NCBI GenBank assembly: GCA_041494275.1
Contig: JBGQAM010000019.1
Location: 1 to 25,475, forward strand
DNA from: COMBO-56-21 sp041494275
GTDB taxonomy: Archaea > Thermoplasmatota > Thermoplasmata > UBA10834
Length of the DNA stretch: 25,475 bases
Direction of reading: 5' to 3'
The position numbers were made by a program, and so were the translations under genes. Shown here in pieces: positions 21,491 to 25,475 of the stretch (the stretch's first letter is position 1; each line of letters opens with the position of its first letter). The notes under the pieces are model-generated. The model saw only the letters and a list, made by a program, of their open reading frames with translations, was not told the DNA's origin and searched no databases.

Positions 21491-23443
21491 ATGTTCGAGC
21501 TGAAAGAACGCGATGGGCTCGCGAGGGTGTGCGAGCTCACGACGAAGCATGGGAAGGTGACAACGCCCGTTCTACTTCCTGTGGTCAACCCAAACTACCT
21601 GACAATCTCCCCGAAGGAGATGCGCGATAGACTGAACGTCCAGATGCTTATCACCAACTCATACATAATCCGTGGGAATGACGCTCTGAGAGAGAAGGCG
21701 GAGACCTCTGGTGTGCACAGTCTGCTGGGCTTTGACGGACCGGTCATGACAGACAGTGGAACCTTCCAGAATCACGTCTATGGCGATGTGCGTGTGGACC
21801 CAGACGAGATTGTGAGATTCCAGTCCGCCATCGGCTCGGACATAGGCACCATCCTTGACATATTCACCGAGCCTGACTTCTCACGCGGGCAGGCTGATGC
21901 CGCCGTTGACGAGACTGTGAAACGGGGAAAGGGAGCAGTGGGGTGCAAGGGAGATATGATGCTGGCCGGAACGGTCCAAGGAGGACTCTTTCCGGACATC
22001 AGAGAGCGCTGCGCAAGAGAGCTCTCTGCGTTGGACTTTGCAGTCCATCCCATCGGTGGGGTCGTCCCCCTCCTTGAGAGCTACAGGTTCAGCGAGATCG
22101 TTGAGATAATCATTGCATCGAAAAAGGGCCTCGACCCTTCGCGTCCAGTCCATCTGTTCGGAGCCGGGCATCCGATGATCTTCCCAATGGCGGTGCTCCT
22201 GGGATGCGACATGTTCGACTCTGCTTCCTATGCGAAATACGCCAGGGAGGAACGCTTGATCTACTCGACTGGGACCAGATTCCTCAGGGATCTGCACGAT
22301 CTCGCCTGTCACTGTCCCGCATGCACCAAGACTTCGATCGAAGACCTGAAACAGATGCCGAGAGAGAGAAGGACTAAGATACTTGCCGAGCACAACCTGC
22401 ACGTTTGTCTGCGGGAGATCAATCGGATCAAGAACGCGATCCACGAAGGATCCATATGGGAGCTTGCGGAGATGCGCGCTCGGGCTCACCCGACGCTTCT
22501 AGATGCCTTGAAGACTCTCAAGAGGCACAAAGAGTTCTTAGAAAGGTTCGAGCCTGCCAGCAGGCACGGAGCCTTCTTCTATTGCGGCCCTGAGAGCTAT
22601 GATAGACCGACGGTGATGAGGTACCAGGAAAGGTTTTTCGATAGATATCGGAAGGCTGCAACAAGGGTTCTAGTGGGCTTTCCGGAGGGCAACAAACCCT
22701 ATTCTCGCACCTATTCTAGGGAGATGGCCGCGATATCCGAGAAGGTCGACGCAAGCTACATGGTCACATCCTTCTTCGGTCCGGTCCCGATAGAGCTGGA
22801 CGAGTATTATCCGATCGCCCAGTCCGTCATCCCGAAAGAACTTGATACGGAGGTAGGCGGGAGAATCCTAAAGACGATGGAGAGGCACGCACACCAGCAT
22901 GGCTATCCGCTAGCGGTTATGTGGGAAGGCGACCAGACCCTCGAATTCCTCGAGGAGATGGTCTCGGGAGGAGGCAAGAAAGTCGATTTGGACATGCTGA
23001 GGTGCAGAGCTGTCCTCGACATCCAATTCGGCAGAGGAGCGGGAGACATACTCGACGGCAGGAAGGTCGAGATCGTGACATCTGAGAGGACCCGCAAGAT
23101 CAGGAATGTCATTCTGGACGGCGTTCATGCGTTGTCCATGAGAGCCCATGACGGAAGGTTCTCTCTGAGACTCGAGGGTGGCAGGCTGCTGATGCAGGCA
23201 TTGTCCCCGCCCAAGATGAGGGTCATGACTGATGATGAGCCCGCGGAATTCGCTTCCAAAGGGAACAACGTCTTCGCGAAGTTCGTTCTCGAGTGCGATC
23301 CAGAGATCAGACCGGGAGACGATGTTCTCGTAGTCAACACGAAAGGCGAGCTAGCTGCCGTCGGTCGAGCGTTGATGAACCGAGAGGAAATGCTCGCATT
23401 CAAGAGAGGAATCGCAGTCAAGGTCAAGGATTCCCCGGACTAA
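21491..23443 (+). CDS. tgtA: Archaeosine tRNA-guanine transglycosylase (TgtA), full length with PUA domain
   Basis: A 650-residue enzyme that exchanges guanine 15 of archaeal tRNAs for preQ0, the first step to archaeosine. The catalytic TGT domain (1 to about 340) has MTDSGTFQ (Asp88), TVQGGLFPDIRE, the GCDMFDSASY motif (Asp238, nucleophile position by family pattern) and the zinc site starting CHCPAC (271-276). Two connecting domains follow, and a C-terminal PUA domain (about 565-645) reaches into the D arm. Length fits the undivided archaeal form. The ATG at 21491 is 27-28 bases after the TATA centre. Its stop overlaps that of pcc1 on the other strand. Confidence 0.97.
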   Translation: MFELKERDGLARVCELTTKHGKVTTPVLLPVVNPNYLTISPKEMRDRLNVQMLITNSYIIRGNDALREKAETSGVHSLLGFDGPVMTDSGTFQNHVYGDVRVDPDEIVRFQSAIGSDIGTILDIFTEPDFSRGQADAAVDETVKRGKGAVGCKGDMMLAGTVQGGLFPDIRERCARELSALDFAVHPIGGVVPLLESYRFSEIVEIIIASKKGLDPSRPVHLFGAGHPMIFPMAVLLGCDMFDSASYAKYAREERLIYSTGTRFLRDLHDLACHCPACTKTSIEDLKQMPRERRTKILAEHNLHVCLREINRIKNAIHEGSIWELAEMRARAHPTLLDALKTLKRHKEFLERFEPASRHGAFFYCGPESYDRPTVMRYQERFFDRYRKAATRVLVGFPEGNKPYSRTYSREMAAISEKVDASYMVTSFFGPVPIELDEYYPIAQSVIPKELDTEVGGRILKTMERHAHQHGYPLAVMWEGDQTLEFLEEMVSGGGKKVDLDMLRCRAVLDIQFGRGAGDILDGRKVEIVTSERTRKIRNVILDGVHALSMRAHDGRFSLRLEGGRLLMQALSPPKMRVMTDDEPAEFASKGNNVFAKFVLECDPEIRPGDDVLVVNTKGELAAVGRALMNREEMLAFKRGIAVKVKDSPD

Positions 23444-23688
23444 TGCTTCTTCGATATGACCTTTTCAGCAACGCTCGTGCAAGACAAGAAATCGTCAAGC
23501 GTGTGCAGAAGACTGTTCAAAGAGGGGGCCTCGATGTCTGCCAGAATCGAAGAGCCATCAACCTTCGTAAGTACGTAGCCCTGGTTGTCCAGCTCGACCG
23601 AGTCGAGGATCTTCCTGGCCTCAGCTTCGGATGAGAATCCGAGCCGCAGACTGCACCTGACCTTTGGCCCGGAATTGTCAGCTCCCAT
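23440..23688 (-). CDS. pcc1: KEOPS complex subunit Pcc1
   Basis: An 82-residue Pcc1/CTAG-family protein: KVRCSLRLGFSSEAEARKILDSVELDN, then TKVDGSSILADIEAPSLNSLLHTLDDFLSCTSVAEKV. This is the beta-beta-alpha layout of the KEOPS dimerisation subunit, which with Kae1, Bud32 and Cgi121 makes t6A37 in tRNA. The frame stays open to 24042, but that part overlaps another gene and lacks family sequence. The ATG at 23688 is about 28 bases after a TATA-like CTAAGTATC on the minus strand, so a leaderless start is likely. It converges with tgtA: the TAG (23440-23442) and TAA (23441-23443) overlap. Confidence 0.88.
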   Translation of the reverse strand: MGADNSGPKVRCSLRLGFSSEAEARKILDSVELDNQGYVLTKVDGSSILADIEAPSLNSLLHTLDDFLSCTSVAEKVISKKH

Positions 23689-23784
23689 GGTGATTTCGAG
23701 ACAGCCACCAAGATACTTAGAAGTTGGTGTCCATACATCTTGGAGCGCGATACGACAATGTCCGGAGAGAAGTGGTGATATCAA

Positions 23785-24000
23785 TTGAAATGGAAGATCG
23801 ACAGGACCATGGCGATTTGGGGCATTTCGTTCGGGATAGTCGCATCGCTCACGGGCATGTTTATCGTCAGCGCTCTCAGGGGAGGATTCCTCGCAGAAGG
23901 GTTTTTCCTCCTGGTTCTCGGTTGGGTGCTCTTCCTTGTCATGATCGCCAAAATCGTCACACGACTGGGACAAAAGAAGCAGAGGGATAAGGAAGAGTGA
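23785..24000 (+). CDS. Small two-helix membrane protein
   Basis: A 71-residue protein with two hydrophobic helices (about 10-30 and 38-58), a Gly/Phe turn between them, and a charged tail ending KKQRDKEE. The start is TTG at 23785 with GGTGA six bases upstream. An in-frame ATG at 23809 is weaker for lack of such a site. It is divergent from pcc1 and its stop is three bases from the tRNA-Gln 3' end on the other strand. No family recognised. Confidence 0.65.
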   Translation: MKWKIDRTMAIWGISFGIVASLTGMFIVSALRGGFLAEGFFLLVLGWVLFLVMIAKIVTRLGQKKQRDKEE

Positions 24001-24003
24001 GAG

Positions 24004-24076
24004 TAGCCCCGGGAGGATTCGAACCTCCGTCACAGGCTCCAAAGGCCCGCATGATTGACCGCTACACCACGGGGCT
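24004..24076 (-). tRNA. tRNA-Gln(UUG), CCA not encoded
   Basis: Acceptor AGCCCCG pairs with CGGGGCT over seven base pairs. The anticodon stem CGGGC/GCCTG (one G-U) holds loop CTTTGGA with anticodon TTG. T arm GGAGG/CCTCC surrounds TTCGAAT. Discriminator is A. The D stem is weak with a U13-U22 mismatch, as in other archaeal glutamine tRNAs I recall. After the discriminator the DNA reads CTC, so CCA must be added. A TTAATATG box about 38 bases upstream (24110-24118) is the likely promoter. Confidence 0.95.
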
Positions 24077-24137
24077 GTGATGGGTCGTATGGCGACATAG
24101 TTGGCTACTCATATTAACGATTTCCTTACGGCCTGGA

Positions 24138-25019
24138 CTATCTCCTGGACACGAGGATCACGCCGAACATCACCAGAATTCCTCCCATCGCAGTGAGCCA
24201 ACCTATCCCTTGACCCAAAATGATCCAAGCGAAGATCACAGTCACGACGGGCTCGAAATAGAGTGTAGCACCTGTCGACGATGCGGTCAGTCCAGTGAGA
24301 GCTCTGAACCAGAAGACATAACCGATCACCGTGCACAAAACACCCAGGTAGAGCGCTGCGATGAAGAAGCTCAGGGGGAACACGACGGGCTGAAAGACCG
24401 TTGCGTCGACCACCGCAAAAGGCGTAAGCATCACAGTCCCGATGAGTGCGATGTACGCAGTCGATATGAATGGGTCGTATTTCTTCACGAGCTTCTTGCC
24501 CTCGACTGTGTATATGGCCCAGAAAACCGCGCACACCACACCAAAAAGCCCGCCGAGGAGCGCCTCCCACCTCGAGGCGAAGGCGACCGTACCATCTGTT
24601 ATCACGAAATAGGATCCGAGCGCTGAGACTACAAGCCCCACCTTCTGGCCAGGTCCTATCCTTTCGCCCAACCTCATGTAGGACAAGAGGAAGATCATGA
24701 TCGGACAGAGAAGGGTAACGAGAATCGCGGAGATCGAGGGACCGGCGAATTTGACTCCATAGTACTGGAAGATGTAGTAGACTCCGATGCCGATGAAGGC
24801 GAGATACAGAAACTTGCGAGTGTCCGCTCTCTCGAACATCTTCGGCCTCTTGAGAACAATGTATCCTCCGAAGATGGACGAGGCCACGAGAAATCGCGCC
24901 ATTGCGATCAATGTGGGCGAAGCGCCATCGTTTATTGCCACCTGGACAACCACGAACGAGTTGCCCCAGATGAGGATCGTGAGCGCGAGGATCAAGTACA
25001 GCTTGGTGTTGTCCTTCAT
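24138..25019 (-). CDS. EamA/DMT-family transporter
   Basis: A 293-residue membrane protein with ten predicted helices in two EamA repeats. The first starts LILALTILIWGNSFVVVQVAI and the second LLGGLFGVVCAVFWAIYTVEGKKLV. Each ends with the typical LGERIGPGQKVGLVVSALGSYFV and LGQGIGWLTAMGGILVMFGVI blocks. Such proteins export amino acids or other small metabolites, but the substrate is not readable. The ATG at 25019 with GGTG upstream is preferred over a TTG at 25046. It is a single gene, 61 bases upstream of the tRNA-Gln gene on the same strand. Confidence 0.93.
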   Translation of the reverse strand: MKDNTKLYLILALTILIWGNSFVVVQVAINDGASPTLIAMARFLVASSIFGGYIVLKRPKMFERADTRKFLYLAFIGIGVYYIFQYYGVKFAGPSISAILVTLLCPIMIFLLSYMRLGERIGPGQKVGLVVSALGSYFVITDGTVAFASRWEALLGGLFGVVCAVFWAIYTVEGKKLVKKYDPFISTAYIALIGTVMLTPFAVVDATVFQPVVFPLSFFIAALYLGVLCTVIGYVFWFRALTGLTASSTGATLYFEPVVTVIFAWIILGQGIGWLTAMGGILVMFGVILVSRR

Positions 25020-25182
25020 CAGGCACCGTCCACTTTCCCTGTTCAATTGATTGAGATCGCTCCCGCAATCGACAATCTCGTGCTCTGCATCGGAATCAGG
25101 TATTATTCTCTTTCCAGCTGACCGCAGCTCCTTGGTGTCAGAACCTTCATATGCTCAGAACCCGTTTTTTGCGTGGGATACG

Positions 25183-25398
25183 ATGTCATCGATGAAGCAG
25201 GCAAAGAAGTACACCGCTCAAGTGAACGAGCATCAGATATCCGCCAAGAAGCTGGCAAAGGCTGCCAAATTCCGAGCAAGAGCGGCCAAGATCAGAGAGC
25301 AAGTCGCGAAGCACGACGCCAAGATCAGGAGTCTGCAGAGGAAGATCGCCGACCTGGAGAGAAGGGCCAACCAGCTGGCAGGACCGCCATTGAGATAA
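25183..25398 (+). CDS. Small Lys/Ala-rich coiled-coil protein
   Basis: A 71-residue, fully helical, highly basic protein (MSSMKQAKKYTAQVNEH, then AKKLAKAAKFRARAAKIREQVAKHD and a heptad-like end RKIADLERRANQLAG). There is no membrane helix and no cysteine. The frame opens at 25051, but the first 44 codons look non-coding, so I start at the ATG at 25183 (25192 also possible). A TATA-like TTCATATG near 25147-25154 supports this start. No family recognised, and expression is uncertain. Confidence 0.5.
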   Translation: MSSMKQAKKYTAQVNEHQISAKKLAKAAKFRARAAKIREQVAKHDAKIRSLQRKIADLERRANQLAGPPLR

Positions 25399-25412
25399 CG
25401 GGCGGTCGAGAT

Positions 25413-25424
25413 ACATATATATAC
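25413..25424 (+). promoter_or_regulatory. Strong TATA box pointing out of the window
   Basis: ACATATATATAC is the best TATA-like match in the window. It predicts transcription start near 25440-25445. An ATG at 25459 opens a frame (MGWDA) that runs off the end. A small dyad, ATTGT-CTG-ACAAT, lies at 25437-25449 at the presumed start site. Confidence 0.5.
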
Positions 25425-25475
25425 AATGAAATAGATATTGTCTGACAATCGTCATACGATGGGATGGGATGCTGG

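Noticed and set aside
23689..24042. N-terminal extension of the pcc1 frame (about 118 codons)
   Set aside because: It overlaps a better-supported plus-strand gene, lacks Pcc1 family sequence, and a TATA-like element lies inside it.
24109..25068. Second minus-strand frame of 319 codons in the EamA region
   Set aside because: Arg/His-rich, out of frame with the clear ten-helix EamA protein.
1..25475. CRISPR array, insertion sequence, integrase or prophage
   Set aside because: No regularly spaced repeats, transposase or integrase motifs, or phage genes were seen on either strand.

Overview
The window is chromosomal DNA of an archaeon. Evidence is a run of archaeal-type genes (aEF-1alpha, aEF-2, S10, S7 and S12 of archaeal form, full-length archaeosine TgtA, Pth2, DUF99, a KEOPS Pcc1 subunit), TATA-box promoters about 25-40 bases upstream of starts or tRNAs, and no bacterial -35/-10 promoters. 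The many small zinc-ribbon membrane proteins and the PEF-type C-terminal anchor fit an uncultured Thermoplasmatota-like euryarchaeon. That lineage assignment is inference. I see no insertion sequence, prophage, CRISPR array or origin, and no frameshifted gene.

Layout. (1) 2-2448, minus: a three-gene operon of a coiled-coil protein, an SPFH protein with three C-terminal zinc ribbons, and a zinc-ribbon membrane protein. It resembles the Bacillus ydjFGHI/PspA membrane-stress module. (2) 2579-6051: a LOG-like nucleotide-binding protein, a DUF362 protein, a surface protein with a CXXCH haem-type motif and PEF-like anchor behind a palindromic promoter, a thioredoxin-like protein, a SemiSWEET (minus) and a stand-alone parvulin. 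(3) 6145-9922, minus: peptide ABC transporter binding protein and two permeases, without ATPases. (4) 10250-11154: a two-ribbon membrane protein, a small unknown gene and tRNA-Ala(UGC). (5) 11233-13750, minus: metY-metX, the direct-sulfhydrylation branch of methionine synthesis, preceded by a region dense in overlapping dyads. (6) 13968-19128, minus: the translation cluster S12, S7, EF-2, EF-1alpha, S10. (7) 19229-21392, minus: DUF1616-like protein, Pth2, DUF99 protein and a zinc-ribbon protein. (8) 21491-25475: TgtA converging on Pcc1, a small membrane protein, tRNA-Gln(UUG), an EamA exporter, a small coiled-coil ORF, and a strong promoter pointing out of the window.

How the genes fit together. 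Most of the window is translation (factors, ribosomal proteins, peptidyl-tRNA recycling, archaeosine and KEOPS tRNA modification, two tRNAs). Around it sit envelope genes (SPFH module, CXXCH surface protein, peptide uptake, two small transporters) and methionine synthesis. The points most worth a second look are the PspA-like SPFH module, the nested dyads upstream of metY, and the palindrome over the promoter of the CXXCH protein.
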